A stretch of DNA of 64,000 bases, from positions 7,166,501 through 7,230,500 of the forward strand of contig NZ_CP112998.1 of the NCBI RefSeq assembly GCF_026625565.1, read 5' to 3'. This DNA comes from Dyadobacter pollutisoli. Lineage in GTDB: Bacteria > Bacteroidota > Bacteroidia > Cytophagales > Spirosomataceae. Below the pieces are notes generated by a model, which was given only the letters and a program-made list of their open reading frames with translations, searched no databases and had not been told where the DNA came from. Below, piece after piece: positions 26,069-35,335 of the stretch (its first letter is position 1; every line of letters starts with the position of its first letter). Both the position numbers and the translations under genes were made by a program.

Positions 26069-27826
26069 TTATTCCACTTTTATTGCTAGCTCTTTCAGCT
26101 GGCTGTCTGCTATTACTGATGGCGAATCGATCATTACGTCCCTTCCTGAATTATTTTTAGGGAAGGCAATGAAGTCACGGATCGAATCTGCACCTCCAAA
26201 AATCGAGCACAACCTATCGAATCCGAAGGCGATTCCTGCGTGTGGTGGCGCACCGAATTCAAATGCATTCATCAGGAAACCGAACTGTTCCTGAGCTTCT
26301 TCCTGAGAAAATCCTAAAATTTCAAACATCTTCTTTTGAAGATCTTTTTCGAATATTCTGACGGAACCTCCACCAACTTCAACGCCGTTAATAACCATAT
26401 CATATGCATTGGCTCTCACAAGGCCCAGGTTTGTGTCCAGGAGATCAATATCTTCCGGTTTTGGGCTGGTGAAAGGATGGTGCATTGCAAACCAGCGGTT
26501 TTCAGTCTCGCCAAATTCGAGCAGAGGGAAATCCAGAACCCAAAGAGCCCTGTATTCCTCCGGATTTCTCAATCCAAGCCTTGAACCCATTTCCAATCTC
26601 AGCTCATTCAATTGCTTGCGGGTTTTATCTCCCTGCCCGGAAAGGATCAATAAAAGATCACCTGGCTTAGCATTGAACGCTTCAACCCATTTTTTAATAT
26701 CCTCTTCTGAGTAAAACTTATCAACGGACGATTTGATTGATCCATCGGTATTGTATCTCACGTAGATCAGGCCTTTCGCACCAATTTGTGGGCGTTTGAT
26801 CCAGTCAGTTAATTCATCGATCTGCTTACGGGTGTATACCGCGCAGTCTGGCGCGCATATACCCACTACCAGTCCGGCGTCGTCAAAAAGACCAAACCCT
26901 TTACCTGACGTAAGGTCAACCGCTTCTCCTTTCAGCTCGGTGAACTGCATTTCAAACCTGATATCGGGTTTATCTGAACCGTAAAGGCGCATAGCGTCAG
27001 CATATGTCATACGCGGTACTTCCGGGAGATCAAATCCTTTTACTTTGCTGAACAGATTTCTGATCAAACCTTCAAACGTATTCAGAATGTCTTCCTGGGT
27101 CACAAATGACATTTCGCAGTCAATCTGAGTGAACTCAGGCTGACGGTCAGCGCGCAAATCTTCGTCGCGGAAGCACTTCACAATCTGATAGTAACGGTCA
27201 AAACCGGCTACCATCAATAGTTGTTTAAAAGTCTGCGGTGATTGCGGAAGCGCATAAAATTCTCCCGGGTTCATCCGGCTTGGCACGACAAAGTCGCGGG
27301 CACCCTCTGGTGTTGACTTGATCAGTACCGGGGTTTCAACCTCAATAAAATTAAGATCATCGAGGTATGCGCGGGTATGACGTGCAACCTGGTGACGGAG
27401 TTGCAGGTTTTTACGAACAGAATTTCTGCGTAGGTCCAGATAGCGATACTTCATCCTAATGTCGTCGCCCCCGTCAGTCTCATCTTCAATCAGAAAAGGA
27501 GGCAGTTTTGCAGGGTTCAGAATGGAGAGCTCTGAAACGCGTATCTCGATATGGCCGGTTGCTATTTTATCGTTTTTGGAAAGGCGTTCGATGACTTCGC
27601 CTTTGGCTGAAATCACGAATTCGCGGCCCAGCGAGCGGGCAGTTTCCAATACAGCTGCGGGCGTTTTTCCTTCTTCGAAAAGGAGCTGTGTTAAGCCATA
27701 ACGGTCGCGCAAATCGAGCCAGATCATTCCGCCTTTATCGCGAACGCGCTGAACCCAACCACACAATACAACGTCTTGATTTACATGTTCTAAGCTTAAC
27801 TCCCCACAGGTATGTGTACGTAACAT
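26069..27826 (-). CDS. aspS: Aspartyl-tRNA synthetase
   Basis: 585 residues, full length for the bacterial form. Charges tRNA-Asp in the cytoplasm. The N-terminal OB-fold anticodon-binding domain begins with HTCGELSLEHVNQDVVLCGWVQRVRDKGG. Class II motif 2 is in FRDEDLRADRQPEFTQID, a bacterial-type GAD insertion follows (about 290-400), and motif 3 is in PPHAGIAFGFDRLC near the end. Start ATG at 27826 gives the canonical MLRTHTCGEL. It is on the same strand as, and upstream of, the polysaccharide operon. A plausible -7 box lies at 27895-27902. Confidence 0.97.
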   Translation of the reverse strand: MLRTHTCGELSLEHVNQDVVLCGWVQRVRDKGGMIWLDLRDRYGLTQLLFEEGKTPAAVLETARSLGREFVISAKGEVIERLSKNDKIATGHIEIRVSELSILNPAKLPPFLIEDETDGGDDIRMKYRYLDLRRNSVRKNLQLRHQVARHTRAYLDDLNFIEVETPVLIKSTPEGARDFVVPSRMNPGEFYALPQSPQTFKQLLMVAGFDRYYQIVKCFRDEDLRADRQPEFTQIDCEMSFVTQEDILNTFEGLIRNLFSKVKGFDLPEVPRMTYADAMRLYGSDKPDIRFEMQFTELKGEAVDLTSGKGFGLFDDAGLVVGICAPDCAVYTRKQIDELTDWIKRPQIGAKGLIYVRYNTDGSIKSSVDKFYSEEDIKKWVEAFNAKPGDLLLILSGQGDKTRKQLNELRLEMGSRLGLRNPEEYRALWVLDFPLLEFGETENRWFAMHHPFTSPKPEDIDLLDTNLGLVRANAYDMVINGVEVGGGSVRIFEKDLQKKMFEILGFSQEEAQEQFGFLMNAFEFGAPPHAGIAFGFDRLCSIFGGADSIRDFIAFPKNNSGRDVMIDSPSVIADSQLKELAIKVE

Positions 27827-27894
27827 ATAACTATTTTAATACTGATATAATGAAAGTGGCTGATAATAAATGGCGCAAAAGTACGTATTTTTAG

Positions 27895-27902
27895 CAAATC
27901 TA
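27895..27902 (-). promoter_or_regulatory. Putative -7 box of aspS
   Basis: TAGATTTG on the minus strand is an exact match to TAnnTTTG, about 70 bases before the aspS start. No clear -33 element is seen. Confidence 0.4.
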
Positions 27903-27918
27903 ACATGAAGTGTTTTTT

Positions 27919-28836
27919 ATGAAATTATATAAAAGGCGGGGCGGACAGTTTGGTATTCTTCTTTCTACGCTTATTTTTTGTGTTACCTGCTCCTGTGATC
28001 CTGATCCCGCACCTGACCCAGGCAGTTCCGATCAGTTTGAAACTACTCCTGAAAAAGTTGCCATTACTCCGGGTATTATTGATGAAGCCTCTGGCCTGGT
28101 TCCGAGTTATAGCATGAGCGGCTCATTGTGGACCAACCAGGATTCCGGGCGACCCAATTCTCTTTATCTTATAAGTAAAGACGGAAAATCGATTAAGGAA
28201 TTCAATGTGCCTGGGACGATAAACCGTGACTGGGAGGATGTAGCCATTGGCCCGGGACCGACCAATGGTGTGAACTACCTTTACATCGGAGATATAGGGA
28301 ACAACAATTCACCCATTGCCTCTACCAGTACCATTTACCGTGTTCCGGAAATCAGTGATATCAATGGCGCTTTTAACCAAAGTAATGTTGAAAAAATAAC
28401 TTTCAGCTATCCCGACGGCCCCAGGGACGCAGAATCATTGTTGTTAGACCCGGTTTCCAAAGACATTTTTATCATTTCAAAAGAATCTCAGAATACCGGG
28501 ATTTACCGTCTGGCTTTTCCTCAATCTTTAAACGAAACCATTACTGCGGAGAAAATAGGCACCGTTCCAGCTGCGACTATTGTTACGGCGGGTAGTGTAT
28601 CCAAAGACGGAAGTGAAATAGTACTCCGCACATACCTCGCGGCTTATTACTGGAAGCGTGCACAGGGAGAATCCATTGGGCAGACATTAATGAAAGCGGC
28701 TACCAAACAACTGCTCGTGGCGCTTGAACCGCAAGGGGAGGGAATTTGCTTTGCTGCTGACGGAAGTGGCTTTTATACATTAAGTGAAAGGTCTAACTCC
28801 GCGTCGGTGACCCTTAATTATTACAAAAGAAAATAA
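27919..28836 (+). CDS. Exported protein of unknown function, probable beta-propeller lipoprotein
   Basis: 305 residues from the ATG at 27919 (a GTG at 27910 is possible but adds only three residues). A basic N-terminus and hydrophobic stretch (FGILLSTLIFCVTCSC) are followed by a low-complexity DPDPAPDPG spacer. This is typical of Bacteroidota lipoproteins, although the lipobox is not ideal. The rest has repeated strands such as SLYLISKDGKSIKEFNVPG, DWEDVAIGPG, YLYIGDIGNNN and DAESLLLDPVSKDIFIISK, suggesting a six- or seven-bladed propeller. No catalytic motif recognised. First of three co-directional genes, 9 bases before the CocE-like gene. Confidence 0.75.
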   Translation: MKLYKRRGGQFGILLSTLIFCVTCSCDPDPAPDPGSSDQFETTPEKVAITPGIIDEASGLVPSYSMSGSLWTNQDSGRPNSLYLISKDGKSIKEFNVPGTINRDWEDVAIGPGPTNGVNYLYIGDIGNNNSPIASTSTIYRVPEISDINGAFNQSNVEKITFSYPDGPRDAESLLLDPVSKDIFIISKESQNTGIYRLAFPQSLNETITAEKIGTVPAATIVTAGSVSKDGSEIVLRTYLAAYYWKRAQGESIGQTLMKAATKQLLVALEPQGEGICFAADGSGFYTLSERSNSASVTLNYYKRK

Positions 28837-28845
28837 TATTGACTC

Positions 28846-30732
28846 ATGCTGAAAAATCTACTTAGCATCGCATTGATGCTTTTCGTTTGTGCCGCAAATG
28901 CGCAAAACACCGGTGATGAAAAGTTTATCCGGGAAAATTATTCAAAATCTGAGTATGACATTCAGGTTAGGGACGGTGTGAAGCTTCATACCATTGTGTA
29001 TGTTCCAAAGGATGCTTCCGCCGAGAAGAAATACCCGTTTCTGATGCAACGGACGTGTTATAGCGTTGCGCCGTATGGTGAGAACAACTATCCTCCCAGA
29101 CTGGGCCCAAGCCCGGCCTTAATGCGTGACAAATTCATATTCGTTTATCAGGACGTTCGTGGACGCTATATGAGTGAAGGCGAATGGACAAATATGACGC
29201 CTCATATTGATCAGAAAAAGAGCAAAAGTGATGTGGATGAAGCCTCAGATATGTATGATACGATCGAATGGCTTTTGAAGAATGTGCCTAACAATAATGG
29301 AAGGGTAGGGCAATGGGGAATTTCTTATCCCGGCTTTTATACGACGGCCAGCGCGCTCTGCGAACATCCTGCGCTGAAAGCATCGTCGCCGCAAGCACCG
29401 ATCGCCGACTTCTTTTTCGACGATTTTCACCATAATGGCGCATTTACCCAAGGTTACTACCTTACATTCCCGGTATTTGGTATCAAACCGCCAAAGCCTA
29501 CGACCTCTTCGTGGTTCGCTGGCGATATGATCCAGCCTGAGCCTGATGGTTTTGCATTTAACCTGAATATGGGTTCACTGAAAGACTTTGACCGTTATTA
29601 TTCCAAAAACTTCTTCTGGCAAGAAACCGTCAATCATCCGAACAAGGACGAATTCTGGAAGAAAAGAGACATTCTACCGCATTTGAAAGGTATTAAACAC
29701 GCATTTATGACCGTAGGAGGGTGGTTTGATGCTGAGGATTTGTATGGCCCATTGAATACCTACAAAACGATCGAGAAAAATAATCCTTCTGCTTATAATA
29801 CCATTGTGGTAGGGCCTTTTGGACATGGACGTTGGAGCCGCGAAACTGGTCACACGTTACATAATGACATTTATTTCGGCGATAGTATTGCAACATTTTA
29901 TCAGAACAATATAGAAGCCAAATTTTTCAAACACTTTTTGAAAGAAGCTGGCGACGGCAAAACAGGTTTGCCGGAAGCATATTTGTTTGACACCGGGAAA
30001 AAAGAGTGGAAGACTTTCGACAAATGGCCGGCTGCCTCTGTTGAAAAGAAAAAACTATACTTCCATTCAAACGGAAAGCTCGATTTTAATGCTCCAAAAG
30101 AAGCCAAGTCGGTGAGTGAATATGTGAGCGATCCGATGAAACCGGTTCCTTACACTGCGAATTACAAGCAAATGTCCGGTTTTACGCCCTTCGAATATAT
30201 GTCGGAAGACCAACGCTTTGCTGCTACGAGGTCAGATGTGCTCGTATTTGAAACAGATGTCCTGGATCAGGACATTACGCTTGGAGGTGAAATCAATGCA
30301 TTATTGAAAATCAGCAGCACCGGTACCGACGCAGATTTTTTTGTCAAACTGATTGATGTATATCCGGGAGATGAAAAAAATCATAGCTATATGCCTGATG
30401 CCAAAACGGTATTGGCAGGGTACCAGCAAATGGTAAGGAGCGAGGTCATGCGGGCGAGGTTCCGGAATAGCTTTGAGAAACCGGAAGCACTGGTTGCAGG
30501 AAAAATTACGGACATTAAATTTCGTCTGCAGGATGTTTTGCATACATTCAAAAAAGGGCACAAGGTCATGATCCAGGTTCAAAGCACGGCATTCCCGCTT
30601 TTTGACAGAAATCCTCAGAAATACGTTGAGAATATTTACAAGGCGCAAGACGCCGATTTTACAACTGCGAAGCAAACCGTCTACCATCAAACGAATGCTG
30701 CCAGTGCCCTGGAAGTAGATGTTATCAAATAG
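28846..30732 (+). CDS. CocE/NonD-type serine hydrolase (X-Pro dipeptidyl-peptidase family)
   Basis: 628 residues with a signal peptide (LLSIALMLFVCAANA). The alpha/beta-hydrolase part has the nucleophile motif GISYPGF with Ser160, Asp in GGWFDAEDLYGP and His in GPFGHGRW. The C-terminal jelly-roll domain (about 460-620, with GEINALLKISSTGTDADFFVKLIDVYPG and KGHKVMIQVQS) is the X-Pro dipeptidyl-peptidase C-terminal fold. Members include cocaine esterase, glutaryl-7-ACA acylase and alpha-amino-acid ester hydrolase. It likely cleaves acyl-amino or ester bonds in the periplasm. It sits 15 bases before a prolyl oligopeptidase, which fits peptide breakdown. Confidence 0.9.
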   Translation: MLKNLLSIALMLFVCAANAQNTGDEKFIRENYSKSEYDIQVRDGVKLHTIVYVPKDASAEKKYPFLMQRTCYSVAPYGENNYPPRLGPSPALMRDKFIFVYQDVRGRYMSEGEWTNMTPHIDQKKSKSDVDEASDMYDTIEWLLKNVPNNNGRVGQWGISYPGFYTTASALCEHPALKASSPQAPIADFFFDDFHHNGAFTQGYYLTFPVFGIKPPKPTTSSWFAGDMIQPEPDGFAFNLNMGSLKDFDRYYSKNFFWQETVNHPNKDEFWKKRDILPHLKGIKHAFMTVGGWFDAEDLYGPLNTYKTIEKNNPSAYNTIVVGPFGHGRWSRETGHTLHNDIYFGDSIATFYQNNIEAKFFKHFLKEAGDGKTGLPEAYLFDTGKKEWKTFDKWPAASVEKKKLYFHSNGKLDFNAPKEAKSVSEYVSDPMKPVPYTANYKQMSGFTPFEYMSEDQRFAATRSDVLVFETDVLDQDITLGGEINALLKISSTGTDADFFVKLIDVYPGDEKNHSYMPDAKTVLAGYQQMVRSEVMRARFRNSFEKPEALVAGKITDIKFRLQDVLHTFKKGHKVMIQVQSTAFPLFDRNPQKYVENIYKAQDADFTTAKQTVYHQTNAASALEVDVIK

Positions 30733-30747
30733 CGGAGGCCATTATTT

Positions 30748-32859
30748 ATGAATTTTAAAATTTTTCTGATGAATGTGATGGGTGCTGCGGTACTGTCCGG
30801 AAACGGTACTGCCCAAAAAATAAAATATCCGCTAACCGAGAAAATTGATCATACAGACGAATATCACGGAATAAAAGTCGCGGATCCATATCGCTGGCTC
30901 GAAGATGACCGTTCGGATGAAACAGCTGCCTGGGTGAAAGCTCAGAATGATGTTACGTTCGGCTACCTCGACAGAATTCCATTCCGGCAACAGATTTTTT
31001 CTGATCTGGAAAAAGCATTTAACTACCCGAAATATTCCGCGCCTTCGAAAAAGGGAGCATATTTCTATTTCTATAAAAATGACGGTTTACAGAACCAGGC
31101 GGTTTTGTATCGTCAAAAAGGATTAGACGGAGCGCCAGAGGTAGTTCTGGATCCGAACAAGCTATCTGCCGACGGCACCACTCGGCTCACAGTATTCAGT
31201 TTGTCGAAGGACGGCGCTCACGCGGTGCTTGGTTTTTCCAAAGGCGGCTCCGACTGGCAGGAATACAATGTAATGGATATGGCTTCGCTGTCCATGTTGC
31301 CGGATAAAGTGGAGTGGGTCAAAATTTCGGGCGCAGCCTGGCAGGGCGATGGTTTTTATTACAGCCGGTATCCGAAACCCGACGGTAGCGCGCTAGCTGC
31401 AAAAAATGAGAACCACCAGGTTTATTATCACAAAATTGGTACAAGCCAGCAGGACGATGAGCTTATTTTTGAAGATCCCGCCAATCCGCAGCGTTTTCAT
31501 ACCGTGGGTACCACCGAAGATGAGGAATATGCAATCCTTAGTGTGAGTGACCGCGGAAAAGGAAAGGATGGGAACGGTCTTTGGGCATTGAAAAAAGGAA
31601 CTGCAAATTTTAAGGCCATCAAGGAAGAGATCACCGATTTTAGTTATGGTGTTGTTGAGAACATTGGAGAAGACTTTCTCATCGAAACAAATGAAAATGC
31701 CCCTAATAGCAAAGTTGTGCTGTTCGAATCTGGGACTAAAGTGTGGAAGACCGTTATCGCAGAAAAGCCGGAACCTTTACAAGGAGTTGGCGCGGCAGGA
31801 GGCAAGTTGTTTGTGGCATATCTGAAAGATGTCACTACCAGGACTTACGTGTATGATTTTGCCGGAAAACAGGAGCACGAAGTCAAACTTCCTGGATTAG
31901 GCTCGGCCAGTGGCTTTGGGGGAGAAAAAGAGGATACGTTTGTTTTTTACACCTATACCTCATTCAATTATCCGCCAACGATCTTCAAATACGATATAGC
32001 TCAAAAAACAAGCACTGTATTTCGGGCACCGGAGGTTTCTTTCGAGCCTGAGGATTATGTTACGACACAGGTTTTTTATCCCAGCAAAGACGGCACCAAA
32101 ATTCCTGCCTTCATTACCCATAAAAAAGGCATTCAAATGAATGGCCGGAACCCGACTATTTTGTACGGTTATGGCGGGTTCAATATTAGTTTGCCACCAT
32201 CATTCAGCTCTACCCGCATCCCGTTTTTCGATCAGGGAGGGATATTTGTGCAAGCCAACCTGCGTGGAGGGAGCGAGTATGGGGAGGCTTGGCACGAGCA
32301 AGGAATGAAATTGAAGAAGCAAAACGTTTTTGACGATTTTATTGCAGCAGCTGAGTTTCTGATCAAAGAAAAATACACGTCACCGGCATATCTGGCCATT
32401 CAGGGAGGATCTAATGGAGGCTTGTTAGTGGGAACCGTGATGAACCAGAGGCCAGAGCTTTTCAAAGTAGCATTGCCTGCGGTAGGCGTGATGGATATGC
32501 TGCGTTTTCATAAATTTACCATCGGCTGGAACTGGATCGCAGACTACGGCAGCAGTGACAACGCCGAGGAATTCAAGGTCCTATATGGCTACTCACCGTT
32601 GCACAACATCAAGGAAAACGGCAGCTACCCAGCGACTATGATCACCACCGCCGACCACGACGACCGCGTGGTACCGGCACATTCATTCAAATACGCCGCT
32701 GAATTGCAGGCCAAAGCAGGCGCATCATCCACAAACCCGCTACTAATCCGCATAGACACCAATTCCGGACATGGAGCCAGCAACACAAAAAAAGCGCTGG
32801 AAACGCAAGCGGATATTTATGCTTTTCTGTTTTGGAATATGGGGTTGGTTTGGAGGTAA
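30748..32859 (+). CDS. Prolyl oligopeptidase family serine peptidase (S9A)
   Basis: 703 residues. Opens with a short hydrophobic segment ending GTAQ (probable signal peptide), then the N-terminal YHGIKVADPYRWLEDD motif diagnostic of S9A. The seven-bladed propeller spans about 80-420. The catalytic domain has GGSNGGLL with Ser555, the DHDDRVVP motif with the Asp at 638-639, and His675 in SGHGASN. It cuts short proline-containing peptides after Pro. It is the third gene of a rightward run with an exported hydrolase; a hairpin lies about 45 bases downstream. Confidence 0.95.
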   Translation: MNFKIFLMNVMGAAVLSGNGTAQKIKYPLTEKIDHTDEYHGIKVADPYRWLEDDRSDETAAWVKAQNDVTFGYLDRIPFRQQIFSDLEKAFNYPKYSAPSKKGAYFYFYKNDGLQNQAVLYRQKGLDGAPEVVLDPNKLSADGTTRLTVFSLSKDGAHAVLGFSKGGSDWQEYNVMDMASLSMLPDKVEWVKISGAAWQGDGFYYSRYPKPDGSALAAKNENHQVYYHKIGTSQQDDELIFEDPANPQRFHTVGTTEDEEYAILSVSDRGKGKDGNGLWALKKGTANFKAIKEEITDFSYGVVENIGEDFLIETNENAPNSKVVLFESGTKVWKTVIAEKPEPLQGVGAAGGKLFVAYLKDVTTRTYVYDFAGKQEHEVKLPGLGSASGFGGEKEDTFVFYTYTSFNYPPTIFKYDIAQKTSTVFRAPEVSFEPEDYVTTQVFYPSKDGTKIPAFITHKKGIQMNGRNPTILYGYGGFNISLPPSFSSTRIPFFDQGGIFVQANLRGGSEYGEAWHEQGMKLKKQNVFDDFIAAAEFLIKEKYTSPAYLAIQGGSNGGLLVGTVMNQRPELFKVALPAVGVMDMLRFHKFTIGWNWIADYGSSDNAEEFKVLYGYSPLHNIKENGSYPATMITTADHDDRVVPAHSFKYAAELQAKAGASSTNPLLIRIDTNSGHGASNTKKALETQADIYAFLFWNMGLVWR

Positions 32860-32902
32860 GATAATATTTCTTCTTGCACACACTAAGGTAAAAACGTCTT
32901 AA

Positions 32903-32938
32903 AATGGTCTGAACATAATAGGCCTTGTTCGGACCATT
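32903..32938 (+). terminator. Probable terminator after the prolyl oligopeptidase gene
   Basis: A 13-base stem with one mismatch (AATGGTCTGAACA / TGTTCGGACCATT) and a 10-base loop, followed by CCATTTTATG. The T run is short, so efficiency is uncertain. Confidence 0.55.
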
Positions 32939-33131
32939 CCATTTTATGCAAACTTCCAAATCTCACATTAAATCTCAATTTATTTCTACATGCAGGACAC
33001 AACAGGACGGTGCGTATGGCTAAGTTTTCTAATCTTGTAGCAGGTTTCAGAGTAGTATTTGTCGGATCAAATCCTTTCTGGAAATAAGATCGTTATACCT
33101 CAAAAAGTGATAATTAATCAAATAAAAAAAT

Positions 33132-35255
33132 ATGAGCAGTTCTAAAGTAAGCCAGTACAGGTATGTAAGCTATTTATGGGATGATGAAAAAGCCGCCTCT
33201 CTGGGGGATGATCAGGTGGCGCTTCTCTTATACCGTTCCAATTTGTTGGGGGCCGATCTTCGTTTGACAAATTATGCGGGTGGCAATACAAGCTGCAAAA
33301 CCATTGAAAAAGACCCCTTGACTGGCAATCCTGTTGAAGTGATGTGGATCAAGGGTTCGGGTGGCGATATTGGCACTTTGACAAGAAGCGGACTGGCCGG
33401 ACTTTACGTTGACAGGCTGCATAGTTTAAAGAATATATACCGTGGACTGGAATTTGAAGATGAAATGGTTGAGCTTTTCAATCATTGCATCTACGATCTC
33501 AAATCGAAAGCTCCTTCTATTGATACGCCATTGCATGGCTTGTTGCCATTCAAACATATAGATCACCTGCACCCCGACGCATTGATCGCCATTGCCGCAT
33601 CCAAAGAAGGAGAGGCAATCACGAAAGAGTTGTTTAAAGGAGAACTGGCGTGGGTGCCCTGGCAACGTCCGGGCTTCGACCTGGGCTTACAGCTGGAACA
33701 GGCACTTGCCGACAATCCTGGAATCCGTGGTATCGTTTTAGGCGGACACGGTCTGTTTACATGGGGAGATACTGCCTACGAATCTTACATTAATACGCTG
33801 GATACGATCGAAAAAGCATCGGAGTATCTGAACGAGAATTACGGTAAAAGCCGTCCTGTATTCGGCGGACAACGTCTGGAAAGCGAGTCGCAGGAACGTC
33901 GTGCTGAAATCGCTGGAAAACTCGCGCCTTACCTGCGTGGGTTAGCTTCTGACAAGCAGGCTATGATCGGTCATTTTACGGACGATGCCCGCGTACTGGA
34001 ATTTATTGCAAGCAATGATTTGGACAAACTGGCTCCATTGGGTACCAGCTGCCCTGACCACTTCCTGCGTACCAAAATCCGTCCGTTGGTTCTGGATCTG
34101 CCATTTGAAAAATTGGCTGCTACCGATCAGGAAATCCTGGATCAGATCAGACCGCAATTCGAAGCCTACCGTCTTGACTATCAAGCTTACTACGACCGTT
34201 GCAAGCATGATAACAGCCCGGCCGTACGTGATCCAAACCCTGTGATCATTTTGCTTCCGGGAGTAGGGATGTTCTCATTTGCGAAAGACAAGCAAACAGC
34301 CCGCGTTGCAGCGGAGTTTTATATCAATGCAATCAATGTAATGAAAGGTGCGGAAGCGATTTCTTCTTACGTTTCATTGCCTGAGCAAGAGGCTTTCGAC
34401 ATTGAGTACTGGCTATTGGAAGAAGCGAAATTGCAGCGTATGCCGAAAGAAAAATCGGTTTCGCGTAAAGTAGCATTCGTGACCGGCGGTTCAGGTGGTA
34501 TCGGAAAAGCGATTGCTCAAAAACTATTGCAGGAAGGCGCTTGCGTGGTTATTTCAGACATTGATGAAAAAGCATTGGCGGAAACCAAAGCGGAGTTCGA
34601 TGCGAAATTTGGCAAGGACTTTTCTTCAACAACCATTGCTAATGTTCTGGATCCTGAGCAAATCAAAGCTGCATTACATACTACCAAGCTGAAATATGGC
34701 GGTGTAGATATTATCGTGAACTGTGCAGGTCTGTCGATTTCAAAACCACTTGCTGAAACTACCATTAAGGATTGGGATATTTTGCAGGATGTTTTGGTAA
34801 AAGGTCAGTTCCTCGTTTCGCAGGAATCAGTTGCGATCATGCGCCAGCAAGGATTGGGCGGTGATATCATTAACATTGCCAGCAAAAACGGTATTGTTTC
34901 AGGTCCTAATAATGTGGCTTACGGAACTGCGAAAGCTGCACAGCAACATATGACGCGTTTGTTAGCTGCTGAACTTGGCCCGGACAGAATCCGTGTCAAT
35001 GTAGTGAACCCTGATGCTGTAATCGCCGGAAGTAAGATCTGGGAGAGCGGTTGGGCGGCCGGAAGAGCCAAGGCATACGGCATTAAAATAGAAGAACTGC
35101 CTGCATACTATGCAAAAAGAACGGTTCTGAATGCAGAGATCCATACCGAAGACATCGCAAACGGCGTATATATTTTCGTGAGTGGCTTATTGAACAAAAG
35201 CACCGGAAACGTAATCAATGTGGATGGTGGTGTGCCAGCAGCATTCTTGCGATAA
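33132..35255 (+). CDS. rhaEW: Bifunctional rhamnulose-1-phosphate aldolase / lactaldehyde dehydrogenase
   Basis: 707 residues, two fused enzymes. The N-terminal class II aldolase domain (about 20-430) has GGNTSCKT, IDTPLHGLLPF and HIDHLHPDA, and GGHGLFTWGD with metal-binding histidines. The C-terminal short-chain dehydrogenase starts near 445 with FVTGGSGGIGKAIA and ends with YGTAKAAQQH (Tyr-x3-Lys) and NVINVDGGVPAAF. The family splits L-rhamnulose-1-phosphate into DHAP and L-lactaldehyde and oxidises the aldehyde to lactate. The isomerase follows after a strong terminator-like hairpin; a rhamnulokinase and a permease are not visible nearby. Substrate assignment relies on the fusion and the neighbour. 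Confidence 0.92.
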   Translation: MSSSKVSQYRYVSYLWDDEKAASLGDDQVALLLYRSNLLGADLRLTNYAGGNTSCKTIEKDPLTGNPVEVMWIKGSGGDIGTLTRSGLAGLYVDRLHSLKNIYRGLEFEDEMVELFNHCIYDLKSKAPSIDTPLHGLLPFKHIDHLHPDALIAIAASKEGEAITKELFKGELAWVPWQRPGFDLGLQLEQALADNPGIRGIVLGGHGLFTWGDTAYESYINTLDTIEKASEYLNENYGKSRPVFGGQRLESESQERRAEIAGKLAPYLRGLASDKQAMIGHFTDDARVLEFIASNDLDKLAPLGTSCPDHFLRTKIRPLVLDLPFEKLAATDQEILDQIRPQFEAYRLDYQAYYDRCKHDNSPAVRDPNPVIILLPGVGMFSFAKDKQTARVAAEFYINAINVMKGAEAISSYVSLPEQEAFDIEYWLLEEAKLQRMPKEKSVSRKVAFVTGGSGGIGKAIAQKLLQEGACVVISDIDEKALAETKAEFDAKFGKDFSSTTIANVLDPEQIKAALHTTKLKYGGVDIIVNCAGLSISKPLAETTIKDWDILQDVLVKGQFLVSQESVAIMRQQGLGGDIINIASKNGIVSGPNNVAYGTAKAAQQHMTRLLAAELGPDRIRVNVVNPDAVIAGSKIWESGWAAGRAKAYGIKIEELPAYYAKRTVLNAEIHTEDIANGVYIFVSGLLNKSTGNVINVDGGVPAAFLR

Positions 35256-35280
35256 TTATAAGACTTGTCAGGTTTTTTAG

Positions 35281-35316
35281 GACTTGCCAGGTTTCCAAAA
35301 CCTGGCAAGTCTTTTT
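35281..35316 (+). terminator. Perfect intrinsic terminator-like hairpin between aldolase and isomerase genes
   Basis: A perfect 14-base stem (GACTTGCCAGGTTT / AAACCTGGCAAGTC), a 3-base loop, then TTTTT. It is a textbook rho-independent terminator but lies between two genes of one pathway, 20 bases before the isomerase start. A near copy of the left arm (GACTTGTCAGGTTTTTT) precedes it. Confidence 0.8.
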
Positions 35317-35335
35317 CATATCAAACTCTTTCCAA

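Noticed and set aside
33107..33119. TGATAATTAATCA as an operator of the rhamnose genes
   Set aside because: Only four-base arms pair in an AT-rich leader; too weak to support as a GntR site.
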